Shown here piece by piece: positions 53,805 to 64,000 of a stretch of DNA of 64,000 nucleotides. This DNA comes from Paraclostridium sordellii. GTDB lineage: Bacteria > Bacillota > Clostridia > Peptostreptococcales > Peptostreptococcaceae. Each line of letters starts with the position of its first letter. Position 1 is the stretch's first letter. A program made the translations under genes and the position numbers. The stretch is from positions 891,911 through 955,910 of the forward strand of contig NZ_LN679998.1 of NCBI RefSeq assembly GCF_000953675.1, read 5' to 3'. The notes below the pieces were generated by a model. That model saw nothing but the letters and a program-made list of their open reading frames with translations. It ran no database searches and was not told the origin of the DNA.

Positions 53805-53963
53805 ATTATAATTAAATTATAAAATAAGTTAATATAATATTTAACATATATAGAATTTATACAATAAAAATAACTTACAGAGATATATATGGTAAAAATA
53901 TAACAATTAAATAATAAAGAAAAGTGATATAATTAATTAAAAAAAGCAAATGTGGAGGCTTAT

Positions 53964-54515
53964 ATGAAAGATTTGTTAGAACTAAATCCTATAATTTGTG
54001 CTATAAAAAGTGATGAGCATCTAGAAGATGCTGCAAATTCGGATGGAGATATTGTATTTTTATTAAATGAAGATATTCTTAATTTAAAGGAAAAAATAGA
54101 CCTATTACATAACCATAATAAAAAGGTATTTGTACATATTGATATGATAACGGGAATATCATCAAGTCCTATAGCTGTTGATTATATGAAAAAAGAATTA
54201 AACCTAGATGGAATTATAACTACTAAAACAAATATAGTAAAAAGAGCAATAGAATTAGACTTAAAAGTTGTTCAAAGATTTTTCTTTATAGACTCAATGT
54301 CACTTGATAATGCAATTGAAAGTTTAAGAAGAGTAAAACCTGATGCAATTGAAATCATGCCTGGAGTAATTCAAAAAGTAATAAAAAAAATGAACAAGAC
54401 ATATCCAAACATACCTATAATATGCGGTGGGCTTATAGATAGAAAAGAAGAAATAATAAATGGATTAGCAGCTGGAGCTATGGCTATATCTACTACAGAT
54501 ATAAATATGTGGTAA
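53964..54515 (+). CDS. glpP: GlpP, glycerol-3-phosphate responsive antiterminator
   Basis: GlpP binds leader RNA of glycerol genes when glycerol-3-phosphate is present and lets transcription pass a terminator. The 183-residue protein has the family features VFLLNEDIL, HIDMITGISSSPIAVDYMKKE, QRFFFIDSMSLDNA and IEIMPGVIQKV. The GTG at 53952 is part of the ribosome site (GTGGAGG), so the ATG at 53964 is the start. The two downstream leaders at 54632-54682 and 57157-57213 are its likely RNA targets. Confidence 0.93.
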   Translation: MKDLLELNPIICAIKSDEHLEDAANSDGDIVFLLNEDILNLKEKIDLLHNHNKKVFVHIDMITGISSSPIAVDYMKKELNLDGIITTKTNIVKRAIELDLKVVQRFFFIDSMSLDNAIESLRRVKPDAIEIMPGVIQKVIKKMNKTYPNIPIICGGLIDRKEEIINGLAAGAMAISTTDINMW

Positions 54516-54584
54516 TTAAAAACTTAATAAAAAATTGTGTTATTATGATAAATTGGTTTATTAAATATCTAACGAAGTATTTTA

Positions 54585-54613
54585 TTGACTGGAAAATGTT
54601 TTCGTGATAGCAT
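54585..54613 (+). promoter_or_regulatory. Promoter of glpFK with possible cre site
   Basis: TTGACT (54585-54590) and TAGCAT (54608-54613) are 17 bases apart. The spacer holds GGAAAATGTTTTCG (54591-54604), which matches an idealised cre operator (TGAAAACGTTTTCA) at 11 of 14 positions, so CcpA repression is possible. Confidence 0.55.
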
Positions 54614-54631
54614 TTAATTAAAATTAATACT

Positions 54632-54682
54632 GGCTAGAGAGAAGAGAGCCCTATAAAACTATGGGGGCTCTCTGTTTTTTTT
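54632..54682 (+). promoter_or_regulatory. GlpP-type antitermination leader of glpFK
   Basis: GGCTAGAGAGAAGAGAGCC (54632-54650) overlaps a terminator whose stem pairs AGAGAGCCC (54643-54651) with GGGCTCTCT (54665-54673), followed by eight T residues. The same arrangement recurs before the dehydrogenase operon. I infer that GlpP binding prevents the hairpin from forming. Confidence 0.75.
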
Positions 54683-54727
54683 GGATTAATTGACTAATTA
54701 CATGAAAATTTAAAGGAGGTATTTTAG

Positions 54728-55498
54728 TTGAAAAAGACATTACTAGGAGAGTGCATATCTGAATTTATTGGATCGTGGATTCTAATATTTATAGGATGTG
54801 GAGCAGTAGCATCAATGGTTTTAAGCGGTGCAAGTGTTTCCCAATGGGAGATAGGTATAATATGGGGCCTAGCAGTTACAATAGCTATATATGTAACCGG
54901 AGCAGTATCAGGTACACATATAAATCCAGCAGTAACTATTGCTTTAGCAGTACACAGAGATTTTCCCAAAAACAAGATATTGCCATACATCATATCTCAA
55001 ATATTAGGCTGTTTTACAGGAGCTGCAACAGTTTACCTATTGTTTAATAAGTTGTTTACATCCTTTGAGAGTACTCATAATATAGTGCGATCAGGTACAA
55101 ATGGACTTAAAACAGCTTCAATATTTTCTACTTATCCAAATGCAGCATTAAACTCATTTGACGCATTACTTGTAGAAACATTCATAACTATGTTATTAGT
55201 CATTGTAATATTAGCGGTTGGAGAAGAAAAAAATTCAAATAAACCTATGTCAAACTTAGCACCAGTTTTTATAGGTATAACAATAGCTATAATAGGAGCT
55301 AGTTTTGGAGTTTTAACAGGATTTGCAATGAATCCAGCAAGAGACTTTGGACCTAAGATGTTTGCTGTTATATCAGGATGGGGAAGTGGTGCACTAGGTC
55401 CTAATATGTATTTCTGGGTACCTATAGTCGGACCGATAATAGGAGCAGTTTTAGCAGGATTTGTATTTGATAAAGGAATTAAAAGATATATGAACTAA
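54728..55498 (+). CDS. glpF: GlpF, glycerol uptake facilitator (aquaglyceroporin)
   Basis: The 256-residue, six-span channel of the MIP family lets glycerol diffuse into the cell. Both NPA half-loops are present: GTHINPAVTIA near residue 65 and GFAMNPARDFGP near 200. The Asp after the second NPAR (NPARD) is typical of glycerol-conducting members. The start is TTG (54728) with AAAGGAGGT. It leads an operon with glpK 44 bases downstream. Confidence 0.96.
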   Translation: MKKTLLGECISEFIGSWILIFIGCGAVASMVLSGASVSQWEIGIIWGLAVTIAIYVTGAVSGTHINPAVTIALAVHRDFPKNKILPYIISQILGCFTGAATVYLLFNKLFTSFESTHNIVRSGTNGLKTASIFSTYPNAALNSFDALLVETFITMLLVIVILAVGEEKNSNKPMSNLAPVFIGITIAIIGASFGVLTGFAMNPARDFGPKMFAVISGWGSGALGPNMYFWVPIVGPIIGAVLAGFVFDKGIKRYMN

Positions 55499-55524
55499 AA
55501 AATACTAAAGGTTTAAATATATAA

Positions 55525-57077
<1,553 letters not shown>

Positions 57078-57078
<1 letters not shown>

Positions 57079-57106
57079 TGACAAAGAAAAATGTTTATGA
57101 TACAAT
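57078..57106 (+). promoter_or_regulatory. Promoter of the glycerol-3-phosphate dehydrogenase operon
   Basis: ATGACA (57078-57083) and TACAAT (57101-57106), each one mismatch from consensus, are 17 bases apart, just past the glpK stop. Confidence 0.6.
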
Positions 57107-57156
57107 AGAATTACAAAATAGGAAAACGATTTAAAAACATTAAAAATGAAATATTA

Positions 57157-57213
57157 TGGCTAAGAGATGAGAGAGCCTTCTATACATTGTATAGGGGGGT
57201 CTCTATTTTTTTT
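57157..57213 (+). promoter_or_regulatory. GlpP-type antitermination leader of the glpAB operon
   Basis: TGGCTAAGAGATGAGAGAGCC begins at 57157 and ends at 57177. It overlaps a terminator stem (57170-57177 with 57198-57204) followed by eight T residues. It matches the leader before glpF in both sequence and layout, so one antiterminator likely controls both. Confidence 0.75.
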
Positions 57214-57228
57214 CAAGGAGGCAAAATT

Positions 57229-58689
57229 ATGTATGATATAGCAATAATAGGAGCAGGGATAAGTGGTAGTTCTATAGCTAGAGAACTATCAAAATACAAT
57301 TTAAAAACTGTAGTAATTGAAAAAGGTGTTGAAGTTTGCCAAGGAACTACTAAATCAAATAGTGCTATAGTACATGGTGGATATGATGCTAAAGTAGGAA
57401 GCTTAAAAGCTAAGCTAAATGTCAAAGGTAATAGTTTATACAAAGATTTATGTGATGATCTAGATGTAGATTTTAAACAAATAGGATCTTTAGTTTTAGC
57501 TTTTAGTGATGAAGAAATGAAGCATGTAAAAGCTTTATATAAAAGAGGTCTTGAAAATAAAGCAACAGGACTTAAAATATTAAACCGTGAAGAAGTAATA
57601 GAGATTGAACCTAATATTAATAAAGATGTAGTAGGAGCTCTACTTTGTGAAAGCGCAGGAATTGTTTGTCCTTTTAATTTAAATATAGCACTTATGGAAA
57701 ATGCTATGTTAAATGGAGTAGATTTAAAATTAGAATCAGAAGTTGTAGATATAGAAAAGATAGATGATTACTTTAATATAAAAATAAGAAATAAATATGA
57801 TATAAAAGCTAAGTATGTTATAAATGCAGCAGGAGTTTATGCTGATAAAATAAACAATATGATAGGTGGAGATGAATATTTTATAATACCTAGAAAAGGT
57901 GAATATAAGATATTAGATAAGAGTGAAGGTAAAATTGCAAATCATGTTTTATTCCAATGTCCAAGTGAAAAAGGAAAAGGAGTTTTAGTTACTCAAACTG
58001 TGCATGGAAATCTTTTAGTTGGACCAAATGCTACAGTTGTTGAAGAAAAAGAGGACATATCAACATCAAGAGATGGAATCAGTGAAATAGTAAACAGTTC
58101 AAGAAAAACTATCGAAAATATAGATTTTAGAAAAACAATAACAAGTTTTGCAGGTCTTAGAGCAACTCCAAATACAGGAGATTTTATGATATTTGCTTCA
58201 GATAAATGCAAAAACTTTATAAATGTTGGTGGTATAGAATCCCCAGGACTTGCATCAGCGCCAGCAGTTGCAAAATACGTTGTAGAAATTCTTAAAGAAG
58301 AAGGTTTAGATTTAAATGAAAAATTAAACTTTAAACCTAAAAGAAAGAAGAACAAACCTTTTATGAAAATGAGCCCACAAGAAAAAGAAGAAATAATAAA
58401 AAAAGATCCAAGCTACAAAAAAATAGTTTGTAGATGTGAAAGTGTAACAGAAGGAGAGATTGTAGAAGCTATAAACTCACTATGTGGAGCTAGAACAGTT
58501 GATGGAGTAAAAAGAAGAGTAAGACCAGGTATGGGAAGATGTCAAGGTGGATTTTGTGGACCTAAGGTAATAGAAATATTAGCTAGGGAACTTAATATAG
58601 ATGTTGAAGATGTATTAAAAGACTATGAAAACTCTAATGCAGTAGTAGGAAAATCAAAAGAATTAAGAGGTGAGTTAGTTGAGATATAA
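57229..58689 (+). CDS. glpA: Glycerol-3-phosphate dehydrogenase-type FAD oxidoreductase with BFD-like iron-sulfur domain (GlpA-like)
   Basis: The enzyme oxidises glycerol-3-phosphate to dihydroxyacetone phosphate. A longer frame starts at 57187 inside the terminator; the real start is ATG 57229 with CAAGGAGGC, giving 486 residues. It has an N-terminal FAD fold (YDIAIIGAGISGSSIARELS), a DAO-type catalytic region, and a C-terminal [2Fe-2S] BFD-like domain with Cys in VCRCESV and GRCQGGFCGP. This matches the clostridial GlpA-like type. The next gene overlaps its end by 11 bases. Confidence 0.93.
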   Translation: MYDIAIIGAGISGSSIARELSKYNLKTVVIEKGVEVCQGTTKSNSAIVHGGYDAKVGSLKAKLNVKGNSLYKDLCDDLDVDFKQIGSLVLAFSDEEMKHVKALYKRGLENKATGLKILNREEVIEIEPNINKDVVGALLCESAGIVCPFNLNIALMENAMLNGVDLKLESEVVDIEKIDDYFNIKIRNKYDIKAKYVINAAGVYADKINNMIGGDEYFIIPRKGEYKILDKSEGKIANHVLFQCPSEKGKGVLVTQTVHGNLLVGPNATVVEEKEDISTSRDGISEIVNSSRKTIENIDFRKTITSFAGLRATPNTGDFMIFASDKCKNFINVGGIESPGLASAPAVAKYVVEILKEEGLDLNEKLNFKPKRKKNKPFMKMSPQEKEEIIKKDPSYKKIVCRCESVTEGEIVEAINSLCGARTVDGVKRRVRPGMGRCQGGFCGPKVIEILARELNIDVEDVLKDYENSNAVVGKSKELRGELVEI

Positions 58690-59923
58690 TGTTGTAGTTG
58701 TTGGAGGAGGACCTGCAGGTTTAGGTGCAGCAGTTGAAGCTAAGAGAAATGGTGCAAAAGATGTACTTATAATAGAAAGAGATAGAGAACTAGGTGGTAT
58801 ACTTAACCAATGTATACACAATGGTTTTGGATTACATGAATTTAAAGAAGAATTAACTGGACCTGAGTATGCTCATAAATTTATTGAAATGGTTAAAGAA
58901 GAAAGAATAGATTATATGCTAGATACAATGGTTTTAAATATAAGTGAAGATAAGACTATAGAAGCTTTAGGGGAAGAAGGAATAATAAATATACAAGCTG
59001 ATGCTATAGTTTTAGCTATGGGATGTAGAGAAAGAACAAGAGGAGCAATAGATATACCAGGATATAGACCAGCAGGAGTTTATAATGCAGGTGCAGCACA
59101 AAGACTTTCTAACATGGAAGGTTATATGGTAGGAAAAGAAATAGTTATATATGGTTCTGGGGATATAGGACTTATAATGGCAAGACGTATGACCCTTGAA
59201 GGAGCTAAGGTAAAAGCTGTAGTTGAAATAAATCCACATTCAAGTGGTTTAACTAGAAATATAGTTCAGTGTTTAGATGATTTTAATATACCTTTAATGC
59301 TAAGTACTGGAATAACTCATATAGATGGTAAGGAAAGAGTTAAGGGAGTTACTCTTTGTAAATTAGATGAAAAGAGAAATCTTATAAAAGGAACTGAGGA
59401 ATATATAAGTTGTGATACAGTTCTTTTATCAGTAGGACTTATACCAGAAAATGAGTTAAGTGTTGAAGCAGGGGTTAATTTAGATACTAAAACTAGTGGC
59501 CCTATAGTTAATAATTCTATGGCTACTAATGTAGATGGAGTATTTGCTTGTGGTAATGTTGTCCACGTTCATGACTTAGTAGACTTTGTTACAAAGGAAA
59601 GTAAAATAGCAGGTAAAAATGCGGCATTATATTCTTTAAATAAGTTAAATAAAGGTAATGAAGTAAAAACATCTGCAGGTGAAGGGATTATATATGTAGT
59701 TCCTCAAAGTGTGAATGTAGATGGTGATGAAGATGTTAACTTATTTATGAGAGTTAGACAAATTTATAAAAATAAAAAGTTAGTTGTAAAAAGTGATTAT
59801 AAGGTAATTTTAGAGAAGAAGAGACTTCATATGATACCTTCAGAGATGGAAAATATAAAAATTAGTAAAGATTTATTTAAAGATATTAAAGGAAATATAA
59901 CTGTAAGTGTTGAGGAGGCTTAG
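58679..59923 (+). CDS. FAD/NAD(P)-dependent oxidoreductase, GlpB-like partner
   Basis: The 414-residue flavoprotein has an FAD-binding GGGPAGLGAAVEAKRNG near residue 8, an NAD-binding IYGSGDIGLIMARRM near residue 155, and the ATG-type motif VDGVFACGNVVHVHDLVDF near residue 285. It would pass electrons from the GlpA-like subunit to an acceptor. The start is TTG 58679 with AAGAGGTGAG, overlapping the preceding gene by 11 bases, so translation is coupled. Its place between GlpA-like and DUF1667 proteins is the common clostridial arrangement. Confidence 0.9.
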   Translation: MRYNVVVVGGGPAGLGAAVEAKRNGAKDVLIIERDRELGGILNQCIHNGFGLHEFKEELTGPEYAHKFIEMVKEERIDYMLDTMVLNISEDKTIEALGEEGIINIQADAIVLAMGCRERTRGAIDIPGYRPAGVYNAGAAQRLSNMEGYMVGKEIVIYGSGDIGLIMARRMTLEGAKVKAVVEINPHSSGLTRNIVQCLDDFNIPLMLSTGITHIDGKERVKGVTLCKLDEKRNLIKGTEEYISCDTVLLSVGLIPENELSVEAGVNLDTKTSGPIVNNSMATNVDGVFACGNVVHVHDLVDFVTKESKIAGKNAALYSLNKLNKGNEVKTSAGEGIIYVVPQSVNVDGDEDVNLFMRVRQIYKNKKLVVKSDYKVILEKKRLHMIPSEMENIKISKDLFKDIKGNITVSVEEA

Positions 59924-59925
59924 TT

Positions 59926-60327
59926 ATGAGAAATATTACTTGTACTGTTTGTCCAATGGGGTGTTCTTTAGTTGTTAGTAAGGTTGATGGTGAATATAAA
60001 GTTGAAGGAAATACTTGTAAAAGAGGAGCTAAATATGGAGTAGAGGAAGTTACAAATCCTAGAAGAGTTATAACTACTACTGTTAAATTAAATGGTTCTT
60101 ATTTGAACTTACTTCCTGTTAAAACTAATGATTCTATTTCTAAAGAGCTTATGTTTGATATTATGAGACTTTTAGATAATGTTGTAGTAAATGCTCCAGT
60201 TAATGTTGGAGATATTATAATAAAAGATGTTTTAGGAACTGGAGTAGATGTTGTTAGTGCAAAATTTATGGATAGTTTACATTTAAATGATGGTTGTAAT
60301 GGTCATGATTTAAAACATTGTATATAA
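59926..60327 (+). CDS. DUF1667 protein with N-terminal Cys motif, third dehydrogenase subunit
   Basis: The 133-residue protein begins MRNITCTVCPMGCSL, a CxxCxxxC motif followed by another Cys (NTCKRG), suggesting an iron-sulfur cluster or zinc site, and then the DUF1667 domain. It is 2 bases after the flavoprotein gene and last in the operon. DUF1667 proteins regularly accompany GlpA/GlpB-like subunits, so I infer electron transfer in the complex. The precise cofactor is not known to me. Confidence 0.88.
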   Translation: MRNITCTVCPMGCSLVVSKVDGEYKVEGNTCKRGAKYGVEEVTNPRRVITTTVKLNGSYLNLLPVKTNDSISKELMFDIMRLLDNVVVNAPVNVGDIIIKDVLGTGVDVVSAKFMDSLHLNDGCNGHDLKHCI

Positions 60328-60331
60328 TAAT

Positions 60332-60377
60332 AAAAAAACACCTCTACCTCGTAAAACGCGAGGTAGGGGTGTTTTTT
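60332..60377 (+). terminator. Terminator of the glycerol-3-phosphate dehydrogenase operon
   Basis: A 19-bp stem (AAAAAACACCTCTACCTCG with its complement, one G-T) flanked by A and T runs. Confidence 0.93.
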
Positions 60378-60438
60378 ATTATAAGTTTTTTTAAAATGAT
60401 TATAGACATATTTATATAACCAGCAATTTTTAATAAAA

Positions 60439-60843
60439 TTAATTAGAAATTATTTTTTTGAATTCTAATAATGCATCAATTATAAAAAATATACTTCCAA
60501 TAGTTGCAAGCCATAGAAATTTACCCTTTGAAAAATAAACATATATACATCCTAAAAATAATATAATTCCAATAAATAAAAATAAAGTACATCCTATAGT
60601 TTTTGCTATGTTTGAAGTATTATTTTCTAACTTTTTTTTAAGAAGTTCATCTTCTTTAATAAGTTCATCTAAAGATACCTTATAAAAGTCTGATAGTTTA
60701 ATTAAATTACGAATATCTGGATATGTTTTACCTGTTTCCCAATTTGAGATTGCTTGAAATGAAACAAATAATTCTTTAGCTACTTGAGATTGAGAATAAC
60801 CTGACTCCGTTCTTAATAATTTTAGTTTTTCTGATATTTCCAT
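60439..60843 (-). CDS. XRE-type helix-turn-helix regulator with C-terminal membrane spans
   Basis: The 134-residue protein starts with a Cro/C1-type DNA-binding domain (KLKLLRTESGYSQSQVAKELFVSFQAISNWETGKTYPDI, residues 5-60) and ends with two short hydrophobic helices (~80-97, 105-122), so it is probably a membrane-anchored regulator. The GTG at 60852 is inside the ribosome site region (AAAGGAGTG), so ATG 60843 is preferred. It has no neighbour in the same direction, and its targets are unknown. Confidence 0.88.
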   Translation of the reverse strand: MEISEKLKLLRTESGYSQSQVAKELFVSFQAISNWETGKTYPDIRNLIKLSDFYKVSLDELIKEDELLKKKLENNTSNIAKTIGCTLFLFIGIILFLGCIYVYFSKGKFLWLATIGSIFFIIDALLEFKKIISN

Positions 60844-60852
60844 TATGATCAC

Positions 60853-61207
60853 TCCTTTAGTTTCCTAAGTTAATTTTATAATATATATTAAAATTTTACA
60901 CTCAATTATATATTTAATTAAATCAAGTAATACTTGAATTGAGTAATTTAAAAGGATACATATGCATATTTAGGTGAAAAAATTCAATTGGAATTTTAAC
61001 TATATATATATTCTTTTCCATGGAAATTTTTAGTTTATATACTTTCACTTACTAATCTATACTCTTTAGCAGATTTTATAAAGTGTAAAGTTTTAATTAA
61101 TACTCTTTAGTTGGTATATATTTACTATAAGTAATTAACATCTAAAAGTATAATAATTATTATATATGGAATAATACTATTGAACTTAATAAAAAGGAGG
61201 TGCTAAT
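60853..61207. other. 355-base AT-rich gap with a short direct repeat
   Basis: There is no gene here. ATACTCTTTAG occurs at 61059-61069 and 61100-61110, 41 bases apart. It may be a regulator site for the coat-protein pair downstream. I could not assign a sporulation sigma promoter with confidence. Confidence 0.3.
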
Positions 61208-61396
61208 ATGATACATCAATTAAATCAATTAGAATTACAAAATTTACGTCATTTAATCGGTGCTCACTGCACTATTGAGAAAAAGTTAAATGATTATGCT
61301 CAAAAATGTACTGATCCTGAGCTAGTACAAATGCTTACAAAAGATGCTCAAGACGCAAAAAATAGTAAAGAAAATTTAATGAAATTTTTAGGATAG
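61208..61396 (+). CDS. Small coat-protein-type helical protein (first of pair)
   Basis: The product has 62 residues. The sequence MIHQLNQLELQNLRHLIGAHCTIEKKLNDYAQKCTDPELVQML resembles the short ferritin-like helical proteins encoded beside CotF-type coat proteins in Bacilli and Clostridia. The ATG has a strong AAAAGGAGGTG. It precedes a CotF-like gene by 11 bases. I infer a spore-surface role by analogy. A coat role is not directly shown. Confidence 0.75.
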   Translation: MIHQLNQLELQNLRHLIGAHCTIEKKLNDYAQKCTDPELVQMLTKDAQDAKNSKENLMKFLG

Positions 61397-61407
61397 GAGG
61401 TATATAT

Positions 61408-61656
61408 ATGCAAGAAAAAGAAATGATAAGTGATTACCTTAGTAGTATAAATGCAAGTTTAGCTGGATACGGAGGTATAATTGCTCAAACTGAAAATGAA
61501 CAACTTCGTAAAACATTACAAGATATGAGAGATCAAGATGAGATTCGTCAATATAATTTATTTAAAAAAGCTAAAGAGAAGGGCTACTACATACCAGCTC
61601 AACCTGCTGCAGAAAGTGAAGTATCAATAGTAAAACAACAACTTTCTCAAGGATAG
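61408..61656 (+). CDS. CotF-type small spore coat protein
   Basis: The 82-residue product matches the coat protein F family: MQEKEMISDYLSSINASLAGY, QTENEQLRKTLQDMRDQDE, then YNLFKKAKEKGYYIPAQPA. Such proteins are assembled in the spore coat. It is 11 bases after the preceding small helical gene, with TAGGAGGT before its ATG. Together with the SASP gene at 14841, it supports a spore-former. Confidence 0.85.
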   Translation: MQEKEMISDYLSSINASLAGYGGIIAQTENEQLRKTLQDMRDQDEIRQYNLFKKAKEKGYYIPAQPAAESEVSIVKQQLSQG

Positions 61657-62152
61657 TAGATATAGAGTTATAGTATATAAAATCATTAGATTAAATATGC
61701 TATAGCTCTATTTAAATTCTAATTTGTTATCATAATTAACAATAATCTATTATATAAATTAAGATAAAAAATACAGTTTTAAAAATTTATAAACTATATT
61801 TTAGATTAACTTCTAACATTAGTTACAAAACTATTTATATTTATTATTTTAGTTTATTCTATAAATTTACTCATTCTTAATCTAACTATATAATTTATGC
61901 CTATCAATTATTATCCATATTTAATTATAAGTGAATATTAAAAATCAATTATATAAAACCTCCTAATTATCAAAACATATACTCATTTTATCTTATAAAT
62001 TATTAAAAAACTTTAAAGTAGACTAACATGATTTTATAATGAATTATTATTATAAATATTTTAATCCATAATTAAAACATTTTAGTATTTATTTGAAATT
62101 TGATTTATAAAATATGATATACTCAACTCAATAAAGCTTAAGGAGGAATATT
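61657..62152. other. 496-base AT-rich gap
   Basis: No gene, terminator or repeat was clear here. A TATACT near 62118 could serve as a -10 for the small membrane protein at 62153. An isolated TTAGGAGG on the minus strand near 61963 leads to only a seven-codon frame. Confidence 0.3.
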
Positions 62153-62488
62153 ATGTTTGGATTAATCATTGGAGTAGGATTTATTATTTTAGGAATAAGT
62201 TATATAAATTTAGCGTTTAAATTGAAAAGAACTAAAGATATGAAATTAGTAAAAAACAATATGGTTAAGATTGAGAAGATTAAAGATAAAGAAGGATATA
62301 TAAATTTTAATTTTAGAATAAGTTTAACAATAGGAATTATAGAAGTTCTTTACGGAATAATTTCTTTACTAGCAAAATATAATAAATCTTTTAATGATGT
62401 AGCTTTAATTATGAATATAATTACTATTTTTGCCATATTTGGATATATATATAAAATTATGGTTAAGGCTCCTAAATTTCAAGAATAA
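62153..62488 (+). CDS. Small membrane protein of unknown function
   Basis: The product has 111 residues with three membrane spans (~3-22, ~60-80 and ~85-105) and a basic middle stretch. AAGGAGGAAT precedes the ATG. I do not recognise a family. It is monocistronic, with a terminator at 62501-62537. Confidence 0.6.
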   Translation: MFGLIIGVGFIILGISYINLAFKLKRTKDMKLVKNNMVKIEKIKDKEGYINFNFRISLTIGIIEVLYGIISLLAKYNKSFNDVALIMNIITIFAIFGYIYKIMVKAPKFQE

Positions 62489-62500
62489 TAATTATGATAT

Positions 62501-62537
62501 AAAAAAAGAAGTATTAAAAATTAATACTTCTTTTTTT
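62501..62537. terminator. Bidirectional terminator
   Basis: A stem (AAAAAAAGAAGTATTAA with its complement) with T runs both ways lies between two convergent genes. Confidence 0.9.
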
Positions 62538-62577
62538 ATATTTATATGGTTAGGCTAGAATTATAATTAGTATTAAG

Positions 62578-63057
62578 TTACTTGAAGTACTTTCCATAAG
62601 GTCTGAATTGACTTAGTTCTTCAATAACTTCATCTAAAGGATTAATGCTTTTTTCTATATCTTCACCAATTAAAGTTAATAGATAGTTATAAAGAAGTTC
62701 TCCACTTCCATCCATTATAAAACCAGATAGATTTTTATCATCATCACATTCTAAAATTATAGTTATAAGTTTTCCAGTACTTATTTTATAATCATAAGAT
62801 GAATGATCTATTTCAGGAAAATTTTTATTAAAATGATCTATAGTAATTTCTATTTCTTCTTTTTCTTTTTGAGTTAATAGCTTTTGTATTAAGGTTTCAT
62901 CAGTTATTTTTAAAATTTTTGAATTATAATTTAAATCTTCTAAAGTTAAATTAGGATTTATCTCTAAAAACTCATCAGTACTAATTTCTGTAGCTTTGAA
63001 CTCATCGATTAAGTATTTTGAAATATCCTTTAAATTGTGTTTGTTTTGTTTATTCAT
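62578..63057 (-). CDS. Cytoplasmic protein of unknown function
   Basis: The 159-residue, acidic protein has no membrane segment or signal. It starts MNKQNKHNLKDISKYLIDEF and ends in a Phe/Tyr-containing tail. AAGGGAGAT lies upstream of the ATG on the minus strand. I do not recognise a family. The 285 bases upstream to 63343 hold no clear feature. Confidence 0.55.
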   Translation of the reverse strand: MNKQNKHNLKDISKYLIDEFKATEISTDEFLEINPNLTLEDLNYNSKILKITDETLIQKLLTQKEKEEIEITIDHFNKNFPEIDHSSYDYKISTGKLITIILECDDDKNLSGFIMDGSGELLYNYLLTLIGEDIEKSINPLDEVIEELSQFRPYGKYFK

Positions 63058-63342
63058 TGTTATAATCTCCCTTTTGAACTTTTATATATTTATAAATTAG
63101 ATTTTGATAGAACGTATTTAAATTTAGAGTTTAATTTAGATTTATAACATAAAATAAATATTTTTTACTATTGTATATAAATTGTAGCACAGATATTTAG
63201 CTAAAATCAGTATTAAAGACAAAATTGTAATTTATATCTTGGTGCAAGAAACTTAAATCTTAAGCCAAAATAATAAAATATTTATTTAAGTATGGTAAGT
63301 TTTATATAAGTTGTAATATCAAGATTTTATAGGGAGGCATTA

Positions 63343-63561
63343 ATGAATAACTCTAAATACTTAAATAGCTTAAAAAATGGACTAGAAATAATATGTACTA
63401 TAGTTTTGGTAAGAATAGTTGGATATTTTACTGGATTTAAATATTCTTTGTTTGAAGATGGATTAAGTTTTAAATTAATAATTGATTTTTCAATGTGGAT
63501 AGTACTTTATATATTAGTTTCCACTATTATTGAAAAAATTTATAATTTATTAGATAGATAA
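63343..63561 (+). CDS. Small two-span membrane protein of unknown function
   Basis: The product has 72 residues and two membrane spans (~12-30 and ~45-65). AGGGAGGCA precedes the ATG. No family is recognised. Confidence 0.55.
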   Translation: MNNSKYLNSLKNGLEIICTIVLVRIVGYFTGFKYSLFEDGLSFKLIIDFSMWIVLYILVSTIIEKIYNLLDR

Positions 63562-63680
63562 AATTCAATAATCTACTTATATAAATTTTAACCTTAAGAC
63601 TGTATAATATAAATAATGATTAAGCAATTCATTATAAAAAATTATAATTAATTGGGATATATTTAAAGAAGGGAAAAAAT

Positions 63681-64000
63681 ATGAGTAGAAAAATAATATT
63701 AAATTTGGCAATGAGTATTGATGGATATATAGCCTCAGAAGATGGGGGATTTGACTGGATAGTTGGAGATGGAGACGATAAATTAGATACTAAAAATAAA
63801 TGGGACTTTAATGAGTTTTTAAAAAATATTGATATAGTAGTTATGGGTAAAAAATGCTATGATCAAAATTTTCATAAGGATTTTAAAGATAAAAAAGTAT
63901 ATGTAGCTACTTCTTGTAGTTTGAAAAATCATGATAATGTATATTTTATAAATGATGATATAGTTAAGAATATTGAAGCAGAAAGAAAAAATGAAGGAAA
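63681..64000 (+). CDS. Dihydrofolate reductase-like/RibD C-terminal family protein (3' end outside window)
   Basis: The visible 106 codons start MSRKIILNLAMSIDGYIASEDGGFDW, the signature of the RibD C-terminal/DHFR-like family, with VVMGKKCYDQ later (usual VMGRKTYE). These proteins bind NADPH and include riboflavin reductases and uncharacterised relatives. GAAGGGAAA precedes the ATG. The end is cut by the window, so the length cannot be judged. Confidence 0.85.
   Translation, partial: MSRKIILNLAMSIDGYIASEDGGFDWIVGDGDDKLDTKNKWDFNEFLKNIDIVVMGKKCYDQNFHKDFKDKKVYVATSCSLKNHDNVYFINDDIVKNIEAERKNEG

Noticed and set aside
61059-61110. Repeat ATACTCTTTAG as a CRISPR or iteron array
   Set aside because: There are only two copies with no regular spacer series.

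Overview
The window is about 72% A+T. Its genes have Clostridia-type ribosome sites (AGGAGG, frequent GTG/TTG starts) and include sporulation genes (an alpha/beta SASP and small coat proteins), a low-GC agr-type locus and clostridial glycerol and pantothenate operons. This suggests an anaerobic spore-forming Firmicute, most likely Peptostreptococcaceae (Paraclostridium, Paeniclostridium, Romboutsia or Terrisporobacter type). The genus is inferred from protein resemblance only. I saw no rRNA, tRNA, CRISPR array, prophage or intact insertion sequence.

Layout. Positions 1-7.8 kb hold the kdpABCDE potassium-uptake operon; kdpA is cut by the left edge. Positions 7.8-9.4 kb hold a flavodoxin gene, a Fur-box promoter, a second near-identical Fur-box promoter that appears to drive a ~140-nt small RNA, and an RNase H. 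Positions 9.5-17.3 kb hold a TSUP exporter, an ECF sigma factor with its membrane partner, a small SHOCT/DUF2089 cluster with an MFS pump, an SASP, a MATE pump and a nitroreductase. Positions 17.4-20.8 kb hold two tandem homologous candidate small RNAs followed by agrA-agrC-agrB; this AgrB lacks the usual catalytic residues and no agrD is visible. Positions 20.9-29.3 kb hold a Ca2+/H+ antiporter, a TPR-EAL phosphodiesterase, two tandem SH3-3D cell-wall proteins with duplicated WalR-type boxes, a DedA protein and an ACR3-like transporter.

Positions 29.3-31 kb are a decayed patch with gene remnants and small membrane proteins. Next come panG-panB-panC, a TVP38 protein, an orphan sensor kinase, mgtE with a switch-like leader, an MMPL/heptad-repeat export pair under a TetR regulator, a small exported protein with a triple WalR-type box, an HsmA/MarR pair, a GH4 glycosidase, a chemoreceptor, htpG with a CIRCE element and a P-type ATPase. 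Positions 54-60.3 kb are a glycerol regulon: glpP, glpF, glpK and a three-gene glycerol-3-phosphate dehydrogenase. Two matching antitermination leaders tie it together. The right end holds an XRE regulator, two coat-type proteins, small unknown proteins and a truncated DHFR-like gene.

The most interesting candidates for something undescribed are the Fur-controlled RNA at 8381-8522 with a C-rich anti-Shine-Dalgarno loop, the twin C-rich RNAs beside the degenerate agr locus, and the structured leader of mgtE.
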